Below, piece by piece: positions 28,709 to 36,841 of a stretch of 64,000 nt of DNA. The first letter of the stretch is position 1; every line of letters begins with the position of its first letter. The DNA lies in the NCBI GenBank assembly GCA_021513715.1, contig CP084167.1, positions 1,318,571-1,382,570 of the forward strand, written 5' to 3'. The position numbers and the translations under genes were made by a program. The stretch is from Candidatus Heimdallarchaeum endolithica (GTDB lineage: Archaea > Asgardarchaeota > Heimdallarchaeia > Heimdallarchaeales > Heimdallarchaeaceae). Below the pieces are notes generated by a model. That model was not told the origin of the DNA, searched no databases, and saw nothing but the letters and a program-made list of their open reading frames with translations.

Positions 28709-30049
28709 TCATTTCTTTTTTTCTTTTTCAAAGAGCTTAAGAATTGTTGAATTAAGCTGCTCAATACCTTTTCTAATTTCCTTTAGTTCAACTAGGATTT
28801 CATGTGCAACGTTATCAACACTTGTTTCTACCTCACTAAACTCAACGTGTTTTTCAACTGGTTCTTGAACTGGAGAAGCCTTTTTGGGTGAGACTTTTTT
28901 AGTTTGCTCCAAAATAACACTTTCAGGTTCAATATATTGTGATTCTGATAATTGCTTTTGAATTTTATCAGTAACAATATATTCTTCTTTTGGTTGTTCT
29001 TGGGTAACTCTTTCTTTCTTTTTATCTTTTTCAGCTTCTTCTTTTTTCATTTGTAAGTATCTCTGAATCATAGCATAGTCTATTCCTCTTTTTCGAGCTA
29101 AATCAGTAATTATAATCTCCTTATAGGTTTGATCTACATTAAAAGTTTCAACTTCTGCTTCTATTTCTTTTATTTGAAGAAGAACTGAAGCTATATCAAG
29201 ATCAGATATTTTCTCTGGTTTTGATAATAATGTAGTAGAAACTGGCTCTTTTCTCTTTTTCTTTTCTACTTCAACTTCCTGCTTACTTATTCCTTCTTCC
29301 TTTTGTTTATCCTTTTTTGAAACTGAAACTTCTTCTTTTTTGGGTTCAATTTTTATTTCAATTTCCTTTTTCGAAGGTTTTTCTGTTATTTGTTTTTCAG
29401 CCCATTGGAACAAATTTCTAGCAAATTGCCTATTATCTCTATTTGTTATACCAGATTTTTTATTGGAAAAAACAGTATAAGAACCACAAACAAAAACCCA
29501 GCCATCCCCATATTGTGATAATGCCATAATTGTTGCACTTGGAGGGTCACTTGTGTTTCTTGTTCTTGCAAGCTCTGTTACTTCATTATTAATATGAAGA
29601 GAACACCCAGAGCAATAAGTTATTTCTTTTACCCCTTGTGTTATTGGATGAGGGTAAATTTTTGTTACCACAGGACATGATTCAAGTTGAAAATCGAAGC
29701 TTTGGAAGTCAAATATTTGATTTGGTATAAGTTCAATCCCAAAATGCTTCAACAAACTATTCATATTAGTGTTTAATCCCTTATCTCCGCCTGCGTTGCT
29801 AAAAATCATCAAGATATTACCTTCTTCAACAAACCTAAGGATGTTTTTTACTTCATGTCCATAAAGTTTTGAGCCGTCAGGACACAAAAAAACTAGAATA
29901 TCTGCAGAGTTAATAGAACTATACTTTATTGGAAAAGTATCTAAAACGGCAATTTTATGTCCAGCTTCAGTAAGATCAGCTTCTAAGATACTGAAATTGG
30001 AGAAAATTCGTCCTCTTTCTTTCTGTGTTTCATCAAACAATATTTTCAT
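28709..30049 (-). CDS. IFT52-like GIFT-domain protein with charged coiled tail
   Basis: A 446-residue protein from the ATG at 30049 (a TTG at 30067 would add six residues). Residues 1-210 resemble the GIFT domain (GldG/IFT52): ILFDETQKERGRIF at the start, VKNILRFVEEGNILMIFSNAGG in the middle, NTNMNSLLKHFGIEL after it, and a final strand-helix FVCGSYTVFSN then FARNLFQWA. The same order (a K-x-L-x-x-G-G-x-V strand, NxNxLLxxYGI, GSCHMFSD, VFQW) occurs in eukaryotic IFT52. Residues 215-300 are a Lys/Glu linker, followed by a short helical domain (about 275-340) and a C-terminal coiled coil. It is probably co-transcribed with DNA ligase. The family call is mine by eye; the function in an archaeon is unknown. 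Confidence 0.75.
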   Translation of the reverse strand: MKILFDETQKERGRIFSNFSILEADLTEAGHKIAVLDTFPIKYSSINSADILVFLCPDGSKLYGHEVKNILRFVEEGNILMIFSNAGGDKGLNTNMNSLLKHFGIELIPNQIFDFQSFDFQLESCPVVTKIYPHPITQGVKEITYCSGCSLHINNEVTELARTRNTSDPPSATIMALSQYGDGWVFVCGSYTVFSNKKSGITNRDNRQFARNLFQWAEKQITEKPSKKEIEIKIEPKKEEVSVSKKDKQKEEGISKQEVEVEKKKRKEPVSTTLLSKPEKISDLDIASVLLQIKEIEAEVETFNVDQTYKEIIITDLARKRGIDYAMIQRYLQMKKEEAEKDKKKERVTQEQPKEEYIVTDKIQKQLSESQYIEPESVILEQTKKVSPKKASPVQEPVEKHVEFSEVETSVDNVAHEILVELKEIRKGIEQLNSTILKLFEKEKKK

Positions 30050-30159
30050 TATTTTCCCCAAGAACAATTATTTCTGTTATTAAAATAGAGACGTAGTCCT
30101 TTTAAAACTATTCCCAATTTTTGTAAAGATTTATAATACACAATTGCATATTAACACTA

Positions 30160-31131
30160 ATGAGTGTTGTACAATTAAAGTGTAAGATATGTGGAGCACC
30201 AATAGACATAAATCCAGAAGACGCGATCTATAACTGCAATTCTTGTGGACAAGCTTTTACTGCTGATGGAAAAACATTTGAAAACCATTATTTTTTCCCA
30301 AACAGCCTAAATAAAGATAAGGTACATGAAATCGTTGGCAGATTTATAAAAAAAAATTCTTTTCTTAGAGGAATAAAAAACTACTCCATAAAATCTATTA
30401 AGCCAATGTTACTACCATTTTGGATAGTAAGAACAAGAAGTAATACCCATTTTCTTGGTTATTTAAAATATTCAGAAACAAGAACTCGTACCTCAGGAAA
30501 AAGCACAACTTCTGAATCTGTTACTGTTTATAGACCAATTGAAGAAGATATTAATGAAGATAGAACAGACGTGATTCTAGCTAGAAGAGCTACAGTTATC
30601 TTTGGTTATAAAAAAGTAAAGAAATTAATAGAAAGAAATATAGAAAATATGGTTCATTTTGATATTAATCTTTTGAAAGACAAAGAGCATGAATTTCAAT
30701 ATTTATCCACAGAATTTAGTGATATTGACGCTAACCAACTAATTAAAACAAAGATTTTTGATGAACATAGGAGGAAAGCTGAAAAAAAGTGTACAAAAGT
30801 TTTCGACTGTTATACACAAATAACTTTTCTTGGTACGTTTTTCACTCATTTTCCAGTATGGTTAGTAGAATATGATTTTAAAGGAGAAACATATCGTGTT
30901 GTAATAAATGGTAATAATGGTGAAATAATCAAAGGAGAAATACCTGTTACAAAGTTGTTTAGAATAATTAATTTTTCATTATCAATTCTCATGATTGCAT
31001 TTGGAATTTTAATTAACTTCTTCTATGGAAAAAACACAAAACTTATTCCTTGGCTTAGTGGAGGGCTTGTTGCAGTACTATTGTTTTTCACGATTAATAA
31101 CACTTTCAAACCACTGAGTGTGATAGAATAG
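30160..31131 (+). CDS. Zinc-ribbon membrane protein, paralog A
   Basis: A 323-residue protein. It begins with a zinc ribbon (CKICG and CNSCG, residues about 8-30), followed by a soluble alpha/beta region of about 230 residues and two C-terminal membrane helices (about 265-285 and 295-315). The next gene has the same layout and clear similarity, for example a shared PFWIV/PYWII strand and a PVWLVEY/PFYFIKF strand ahead of the helices. The pair is a tandem duplication separated by 14 bases. The catalytic role is unknown; zinc ribbon plus membrane anchor suggests a membrane-bound assembly factor or regulator. Confidence 0.75.
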   Translation: MSVVQLKCKICGAPIDINPEDAIYNCNSCGQAFTADGKTFENHYFFPNSLNKDKVHEIVGRFIKKNSFLRGIKNYSIKSIKPMLLPFWIVRTRSNTHFLGYLKYSETRTRTSGKSTTSESVTVYRPIEEDINEDRTDVILARRATVIFGYKKVKKLIERNIENMVHFDINLLKDKEHEFQYLSTEFSDIDANQLIKTKIFDEHRRKAEKKCTKVFDCYTQITFLGTFFTHFPVWLVEYDFKGETYRVVINGNNGEIIKGEIPVTKLFRIINFSLSILMIAFGILINFFYGKNTKLIPWLSGGLVAVLLFFTINNTFKPLSVIE

Positions 31132-31145
31132 GAGGAAGAAGGAAA

Positions 31146-32111
31146 ATGAATAAGAATATCAAAAAAATTACATGCCCTCAATGTTCTGCTCCTTTAGAAA
31201 TTGAGGATACGCAAACAGTTTTTACATGTCCATATTGTCAGTTTACCTCAAAAATTGAAGAAAAAAAAGAAAAATTTGAACACTATATGCTCCCTGTAAA
31301 ATACAATATACTAGATATTAGAAAAGAGTTAATTGGAGATTTAATGAAAAATCCAGGGGTTCCAGACAATTTACATAACAAACTCAAGATTGTTGAATAT
31401 GAATTAAAATTTATCCCATATTGGATTATTTCAGTTCATAATCACACAGAATATACAGGAGAAGGAGAGTATGCTACATATTATGATAGATTCAAATCAG
31501 GTTGGAGAAAAATCAGATTTCACTTAAAACCAGAACAAGGAGTTTTTGATGATGAAAGAGAGTTTACTATATATGCTGCAAAAGAGATAGACAAGGATCT
31601 CTTAAATTTCCAAATTTCAACAAGAGGAAAGAGATATTTCCAAAGACAAGAAATAGAAGAAGAGCAAGCAGTAATTGAGCCAAGCATTATTAATGTTGAA
31701 CAAGCAAAACTTCAAGGAATTACACTGATTAGAGAGATACATAAGGGATTGATATTAAAGGAAATAGCACGCATTAATCAAGTAGTAGATAATCCAGAAG
31801 TTACAAGTGTTTTTCTTCTTCACATACCGTTCTATTTTATTAAATTTAAGGTCGGTCGAAGGTATTATCAAGCAAAAATGGAAGCAAACACTGGAAGAAC
31901 TGTGGTTACACAGATACCAAAGAAGATAACTTATACACTACAAGTTGTGTTTTTAGGTGTATTCTTTATTTTAGTCGCTTTATTATCAATTATTCTACTA
32001 TTATCTAAAATTTCTCCAGTTGGACTCTTCTTATTAATGACATCTTCAATGTTCTCAATAAGGACATTTCAAGTAGGTTTAAGGCGAAGATATAAAGAAA
32101 AAGAAGACTAA
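31146..32111 (+). CDS. Zinc-ribbon membrane protein, paralog B
   Basis: A 321-residue protein whose N-terminal zinc ribbon has CPQCS and CPYCQ, followed by a large soluble domain and two membrane helices near the C-terminus (about 260-285 and 290-305). It is a diverged duplicate of the upstream gene and shares its operon; a GGAGGAAG ribosome binding site lies just before the ATG. The end is basic (RRRYKEKED). The function is not known. Divergence of the soluble parts suggests the two may form a heteromer. Confidence 0.75.
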   Translation: MNKNIKKITCPQCSAPLEIEDTQTVFTCPYCQFTSKIEEKKEKFEHYMLPVKYNILDIRKELIGDLMKNPGVPDNLHNKLKIVEYELKFIPYWIISVHNHTEYTGEGEYATYYDRFKSGWRKIRFHLKPEQGVFDDEREFTIYAAKEIDKDLLNFQISTRGKRYFQRQEIEEEQAVIEPSIINVEQAKLQGITLIREIHKGLILKEIARINQVVDNPEVTSVFLLHIPFYFIKFKVGRRYYQAKMEANTGRTVVTQIPKKITYTLQVVFLGVFFILVALLSIILLLSKISPVGLFLLMTSSMFSIRTFQVGLRRRYKEKED

Positions 32112-32163
32112 ACACTCCTTTTATTTCTATTTTAATTTCATTTTTGTTAAAAAAATTAATTAA

Positions 32164-32676
32164 CTACAAGAAATTTTGTTTAAAAACTTCAAAATCACCG
32201 TGGGAATAAAGAACCATATATACTTCTCTAAGATAAGAAGAATGATTATTGAAAAAATCTTCAAAAACACTACGGATAATTTTTGCACACTCAATAAGTG
32301 AAAAACCTGCAATTCCTGTTCCTATTGCAGGAAAAGCTATACTAGATAATCTATATTGTTCTGCGATTTTTAGAGAATTAATTATAGAATCACGAAGGCT
32401 TGAAGCAGTAGTTTTTCCACCTAGGTGCATTGAAGCAGCATGAATTACATATTTAGCTTTTAGGTTTCCTCCATTAGTAATAGTAGCTCCACCCAAAGGA
32501 ATTCGCCCATGTTTATTACACTCTTCTTGAATTGATGGTCCTCCTTTTAATCGAATTGCTCCAGCTACTCCTCCTCCAAGAAATAAGTCTGTATTTGCAG
32601 CATTAACTATAGCATCAACATCAAAATCAGTTATATCTCCTCTTGCTAGGTAAATTTTAGTGTTGTTGATTTTCAT
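32164..32676 (-). CDS. Macro domain protein (ADP-ribose binding/hydrolase)
   Basis: A 170-residue stand-alone macro domain of the MacroD/YmdB type. Motifs: ARGDITDFDVDAIVNAAN at the start, GGGVAGAI (ADP-ribose phosphate loop), and AIGTGIAGF near residue 125. MacroD-type enzymes remove ADP-ribose from proteins and hydrolyse O-acetyl-ADP-ribose. The start is set at the ATG at 32676 because the family begins right before this GDIT block; in-frame codons at 32685 and 32703 would add a few residues. Confidence 0.92.
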   Translation of the reverse strand: MKINNTKIYLARGDITDFDVDAIVNAANTDLFLGGGVAGAIRLKGGPSIQEECNKHGRIPLGGATITNGGNLKAKYVIHAASMHLGGKTTASSLRDSIINSLKIAEQYRLSSIAFPAIGTGIAGFSLIECAKIIRSVFEDFFNNHSSYLREVYMVLYSHGDFEVFKQNFL

Positions 32677-32725
32677 CGAATACATACTAAGAATATTAAA
32701 CAAGATTAATATTTTAGTGTTCTCA

Positions 32726-33541
32726 CTAGATTTGTTCTTTATTAAAGGAGCATATTACAGAATAGACCTCATCTTTTATTTCAAATCCTAATTTTGAGTA
32801 TACTTTAATAGCAGGTATATTGTCTTTTTCTACCCACAGAAATATCCTTTTTACACCTTGTTTAATAGCTTTTAAGCACAAGTGATAGGTTATTAATTTT
32901 CCATATCCTTTTCCTCTGTATTTTTCATTAACCCAGATATCTCTAAACACACAAAGAGAAAACCTATCATTTGTTACTAAGTGAGGAATAAAACCTACAG
33001 CAACTAATTCATTGTCTATTATAATTCCAGAACCACCTAAGCCTTTACTAATCTTCATTATTCGCCTAAGATCCAGAATCTTTCCATGTTTTATTTCATC
33101 TAGATCCACAACATCAAGTTTCGGTAAATCAAATTTGGAATTCTGAAACTTTTCAATATTGAGCTCCATACATAGAAAACGGTTATATTTTCGTGTTGTT
33201 ACAGATTTTTCTATCAAATTACATTTTGTAAAATGATCAAAGACTAATGACAACCATTTTTTATTAAAAGACAAAGAAAAAGAAGGATAATTATCTTTAA
33301 TTTGGTAAACTAAATTTACATTTGGTTCTCCATAAAGGACTACATAGTGTTCATATGAACAAAATACTGATTGTCCTATAATTTGGAATTTCAACAATTC
33401 TGAAGACTTATAGTAATTATCAACCATATAGCAAAATCTTGGTAGATGCTTTTCTGCTAGATCTAAGAATTGCGAAACCAGAGTCATGTTTTTGCATTTA
33501 TAGCTCTTGATTAAAAGTCTACCCCACGTACTTCTTTTCAT
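32726..33541 (-). CDS. GNAT acetyltransferase with N-terminal extension
   Basis: A 271-residue protein. The C-terminal 130 residues form a GNAT domain: VAVGFIPHLV, the acetyl-CoA loop NEKYRGKGYGKLIT and DNIPAIKVYSKLGFE. The N-terminal 140 residues do not match a family I know but may be a degenerate second GNAT-like half, as in tandem GNAT proteins. The acceptor is unknown. It is read on the same strand as, and 49 bases upstream of, the macro domain gene. Confidence 0.83.
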   Translation of the reverse strand: MKRSTWGRLLIKSYKCKNMTLVSQFLDLAEKHLPRFCYMVDNYYKSSELLKFQIIGQSVFCSYEHYVVLYGEPNVNLVYQIKDNYPSFSLSFNKKWLSLVFDHFTKCNLIEKSVTTRKYNRFLCMELNIEKFQNSKFDLPKLDVVDLDEIKHGKILDLRRIMKISKGLGGSGIIIDNELVAVGFIPHLVTNDRFSLCVFRDIWVNEKYRGKGYGKLITYHLCLKAIKQGVKRIFLWVEKDNIPAIKVYSKLGFEIKDEVYSVICSFNKEQI

Positions 33542-33616
33542 CTTTTTCTAAAAAAATTTTTGTCATTCAAAAAAATACAAAAGGAATAAGGTTTTTATTA
33601 TACAAAACGACAAATA

Positions 33617-33622
33617 GGTGAT
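33617..33622 (+). promoter_or_regulatory. Ribosome binding site GGTGAT of trxB
   Basis: GGTGAT lies four bases before the ATG at 33627. It overlaps the GTG at 33618, which is therefore part of the site and not the start codon. Confidence 0.6.
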
Positions 33623-33626
33623 TGCA

Positions 33627-34601
33627 ATGATGTTATTAACACCAGACAAAGAAGAAGAAGAATCTTTTGAAATTAAAGAATATGATGTAGGAATAATAGG
33701 ACTAGGTCCCGCAGGATTAACCTCTGCTATCTATACTTCTCGTGCAGGTTTATCTGTGGTAGTTATAGGTAAAGATTATGGAGGACAAATGGGATTAGCT
33801 TTAGAAATAGAAAATTATCCTGGTTTTGAAAATATTTCAGGAATGGAACTCACAGATAGAATGAAAAACCAAGCTGAGAAATTCGGAGCAAAAATTGTTT
33901 TTGCAGAAGCAGATGACATTTATAGGAAAGAAGATAGGCGATTCTTAATCAAAACGGATATGGGTGAATATTTAGTAAAAGCACTCATTTTAGCAACAGG
34001 TGGAAGACATAGAGAACTAAACGTTCCAGGAGAAAAAGAGTTTATTGGAAGAGGAGTATCATATTGTGCTACTTGTGATGCCTCATTCTTTAAAGAAAAA
34101 ACTGTAGTTGTGGTAGGTTCTGGAGATGCAGCAGCAACAGGAACTTTAGCTTTAAGTGATGTCGGAGCCAAAAAGATTTACTGGGTAAGTAGATCTGACT
34201 ACATGAAATGTGAAAAAATATATTTAGAACGAGCTGCACAAAGAGATAATATCGAAATACTATATAACAAACAAGTTGCAGAAATAAAAGGAACAAATAC
34301 TGTTGAAGAGATAGTATTTAATGATGGAACAACACTAAAAGCTGATGGGATATTTGCAGAAATAGGAAATATACCTAACACAGAGTTAGCTGCAAAACTT
34401 GGTATAGAACTAGAAGACAACCTTATCAAGATAGATGACGAATGTAGAACAAACATTGAAGGAGTTTTTGCTGCAGGAGATGTGACTTCAAAGATAAAAA
34501 ATCCATTATCAAGACAAGTTACAACATCAGTAGGATTAGCTACAATAGCAGCAATATCTACAGCGGATTATCTTCAAGCCAGATACACAATTCAAGGATA
34601 A
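33627..34601 (+). CDS. trxB: Thioredoxin-disulfide reductase
   Basis: A 324-residue flavoprotein of the low-molecular-weight thioredoxin reductase family. The FAD-binding motif is GLGPAGLTSA, the redox disulfide is CATC (Cys147 and Cys150 from this start), the NAD(P)H-binding motif is VGSGDAAATG, and the C-terminal FAD block is GVFAAGDVTS. The enzyme transfers electrons from NAD(P)H to thioredoxin-like proteins in the cytosol. It has an N-terminal acidic extension of about 20 residues before the first strand. The start is the ATG at 33627. No thioredoxin gene is adjacent. Confidence 0.95.
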   Translation: MMLLTPDKEEEESFEIKEYDVGIIGLGPAGLTSAIYTSRAGLSVVVIGKDYGGQMGLALEIENYPGFENISGMELTDRMKNQAEKFGAKIVFAEADDIYRKEDRRFLIKTDMGEYLVKALILATGGRHRELNVPGEKEFIGRGVSYCATCDASFFKEKTVVVVGSGDAAATGTLALSDVGAKKIYWVSRSDYMKCEKIYLERAAQRDNIEILYNKQVAEIKGTNTVEEIVFNDGTTLKADGIFAEIGNIPNTELAAKLGIELEDNLIKIDDECRTNIEGVFAAGDVTSKIKNPLSRQVTTSVGLATIAAISTADYLQARYTIQG

Positions 34602-34637
34602 TCCTTCCTTTTTTTAATAAAAAAAAGAAATTACATA

Positions 34638-35006
34638 AGATACTTTTTATGTAAAAAACTAAATTTTTAGTTTGTGGGGATATTAGGCCAATAACAACCA
34701 GAACACATTTGCATTAATAAAGAATTCACGATATTGGGGAGTGTCACAACTTTTCCGCTGTCTTTATACATTCAATTCTCATTTATCTAGTGTCTTGAGC
34801 TAGATGCTTAAAGACGTAGGTTTCATTCCTACGACACCCGGTCTTCCCTGTGGGAGTTATGAGTGCCCGGGATCAGGAGATGAACCCCTTAGAGAACTTA
34901 ATTAAGACTGTGTCTTTCATGTTCTCTTAAGCCAGTCTTCACAACTTTCGCTAAGTTTGTTGATTGGTTGGGTAGAGTCCTGAAGAAATTACGTAAAATT
35001 TCAACT
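34638..35006. mobile_element. MITE-like non-coding element, copy 2 (full length)
   Basis: A 369-bp copy of the element at 5832-6206, in the same orientation, flanked by a 4-bp direct repeat CATA (34634-34637 and 35007-35010). Its right 220 bp differs from copy 1 at only four positions: one in the loop of the CGTAGG/CCTACG hairpin, one in the loop of the TCCC/GGGA hairpin, one in an unpaired position after CCGGG, and one near the right end. The left 150 bp is more diverged, including small gaps. The insertion lies exactly at the stop codon of the neighbouring membrane-protein gene and supplies a new TGA. Confidence 0.88.
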
Positions 35007-35657
35007 CATATCTTCAACATCTAATAGAAAGACAGCAATAATATTAACAATCAGAACTATTTTTTGTGTTAAAGGCACTGAATAGTCTGGAATAGAGACC
35101 CCTACACGATCAAGGATAAATGTTAGTATATGTAGAATCACTACTGCAAAGACAATAAAAACGAAAACTACATCAAAGCTTATATGTATCTTTCCTCTGT
35201 GCTTATCTTCTTTTCTCATTCTAAAGAATCTAAGAGCTTGACAATCAAAATCTAATCCCCCAAAACTTATTACAAAAGTAAAAGCCCCGATATAATGAAG
35301 GAAGTACAGACTAGAATGATCATAAGGGATAGCTATTCCTGCTGCACCAATTGAGAGAATTAGTGTCCATGTAGCTTTTCTAAATCGATAAGTAAGCTCT
35401 TCTGTGACCAAGTAATCGATAAATATCGAGAATGAAATAACAGAAATAAGACTAAAACCTATAGTCATTATCAAAGAAGAGATACTATTTGAAATACCTG
35501 TTTCACTATTGATTCCTCCAAGATTGCTTATTGCCTCGTTAAAGAAATCATAAGGTTCAGGATAGAAAAACCATGCTAAACCAATAGTAACAATAATTAC
35601 TATGGCTATAGCCCAAATCAACCAACGAACTATTTTTTGCTTATTCATAGAATTCAT
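35001..35657 (-). CDS. Polytopic membrane protein (DUF998-like)
   Basis: A 218-residue protein with about six membrane helices: 12-30, 55-80, 95-112, 118-135, 160-180 and 192-210. The layout, with an NEAISNLGG segment after the first helix, resembles the DUF998 family of unknown function. The stop codon lies inside the transposable element at 34638-35006: the natural end was ATG TAA, and insertion after ATG turned it into ATG AGT TGA, adding one serine. The protein is therefore intact. Start ATGs at 35657 and 35648 are both possible. Confidence 0.75.
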   Translation of the reverse strand: MNSMNKQKIVRWLIWAIAIVIIVTIGLAWFFYPEPYDFFNEAISNLGGINSETGISNSISSLIMTIGFSLISVISFSIFIDYLVTEELTYRFRKATWTLILSIGAAGIAIPYDHSSLYFLHYIGAFTFVISFGGLDFDCQALRFFRMRKEDKHRGKIHISFDVVFVFIVFAVVILHILTFILDRVGVSIPDYSVPLTQKIVLIVNIIAVFLLDVEDMS

Positions 35658-35760
35658 AAGAAATTGTCACTTCAGAGTTTAAAATTTTATTGCATAAGTT
35701 TCAATCATTTCATTAATTCTGTGAATTAAATTTATTAAGTACAAATTATTCTTTGAATTA

Positions 35761-36654
35761 ATGAAACAAACCTTTCAAAGGTATCCTGATTTAGAATCAT
35801 ATTTAGAAAGAACTGCACATGCAATCATTTCTCTTGTTGAAACTTATTCAGTGCTATCTTATGGTTGCTTAACTCTTGATGATTTTTCAAAAAAATATAG
35901 TACAATCGAGCTAATTACTATCCTTAAGAAAGGATTATGGGAGCAAGACTACGATAAAATTTCAGAAATTGTTGATTTTATACATTCAATAAATAAAGAA
36001 TATGCAGAAAAAACTTTGATTTATTTTTTACCTTTAGAAATGATAGAAAATCCGAGAGTGAAATTTGATAACTTGGAGGGTATGAAGATTCATGGAAATA
36101 AGGAAGAAATAATAACAACCTACCCTCTTTCTTCAGTAGAGGATTTCTTAGTTAGAGAAAAAGGAGAAACAATTGCAGGCGCAGAGATGAAAGAACTCTT
36201 CCCTTTACCGCCCACAGAATTTTTTTGGAATGAATTTGTCGAAAATATTCCTTTGATAGAAAAATGGACAAAGGAGTATCCTTTTCAGCATGCTGCAAAT
36301 CCAGATTATTTTAAAGCTGTAAACAGGTTGCTTTATTTTCCTAGGTTACTTTATTCAATAAAAGAAAAAGGAGTCATAGGGAAAACTAAAGTTGTATACT
36401 GGTTTTCTTCTGAATTTCATAACAATATAAGCGATTTTGTTGTTGAACTAGGTGTTAGCAGGAAAAAAGACTTACCTTTAGTAAATATTCTAGATGTTGA
36501 AGAAAAGAGTATGAAACTATTAGACTTTTGTATGAAAGAGATACTCACATCACATAAAGTCAAATATAACGGAATAAGCAATCTCATTATAAAAAAAGAA
36601 GATTCTTATGATTATTCTAGGTTTTTTATGGAAATCAGAAATTTGTTGATATAG
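35761..36654 (+). CDS. Hypothetical protein, 297 residues
   Basis: I do not recognise the family. It is a soluble, mixed helical and strand protein with many aromatic residues, no signal peptide and no cysteine motif. The phrase QHAANPDYFKAVNRLLYFPRL near residue 180 looks like a conserved helix. It is a single gene, followed 188 bases later by a histidine kinase gene. Codon use matches the neighbours. Confidence 0.6.
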   Translation: MKQTFQRYPDLESYLERTAHAIISLVETYSVLSYGCLTLDDFSKKYSTIELITILKKGLWEQDYDKISEIVDFIHSINKEYAEKTLIYFLPLEMIENPRVKFDNLEGMKIHGNKEEIITTYPLSSVEDFLVREKGETIAGAEMKELFPLPPTEFFWNEFVENIPLIEKWTKEYPFQHAANPDYFKAVNRLLYFPRLLYSIKEKGVIGKTKVVYWFSSEFHNNISDFVVELGVSRKKDLPLVNILDVEEKSMKLLDFCMKEILTSHKVKYNGISNLIIKKEDSYDYSRFFMEIRNLLI

Positions 36655-36841
36655 AATAATCAAAAAATTTCCTAATTTGCATTATATCTAAAAATTAAGA
36701 AAACTATTCCTTAAAAAAAATAACCTCTTGAAATGAGAAAAAAACGGACTATTCTCCTTTAGAGAGGTTGTATACTCAAGATAATAGTAAAATTTATAAA
36801 AAAGATTCTTTTTTTTTAATTGATATAAGAAAGGAAATCCT

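Noticed and set aside
36722..36769. AACCTCT/AGAGGTT inverted repeat upstream of the second histidine kinase
   Set aside because: Seven base pairs with a 34-base loop is weak; there is no other evidence for function.
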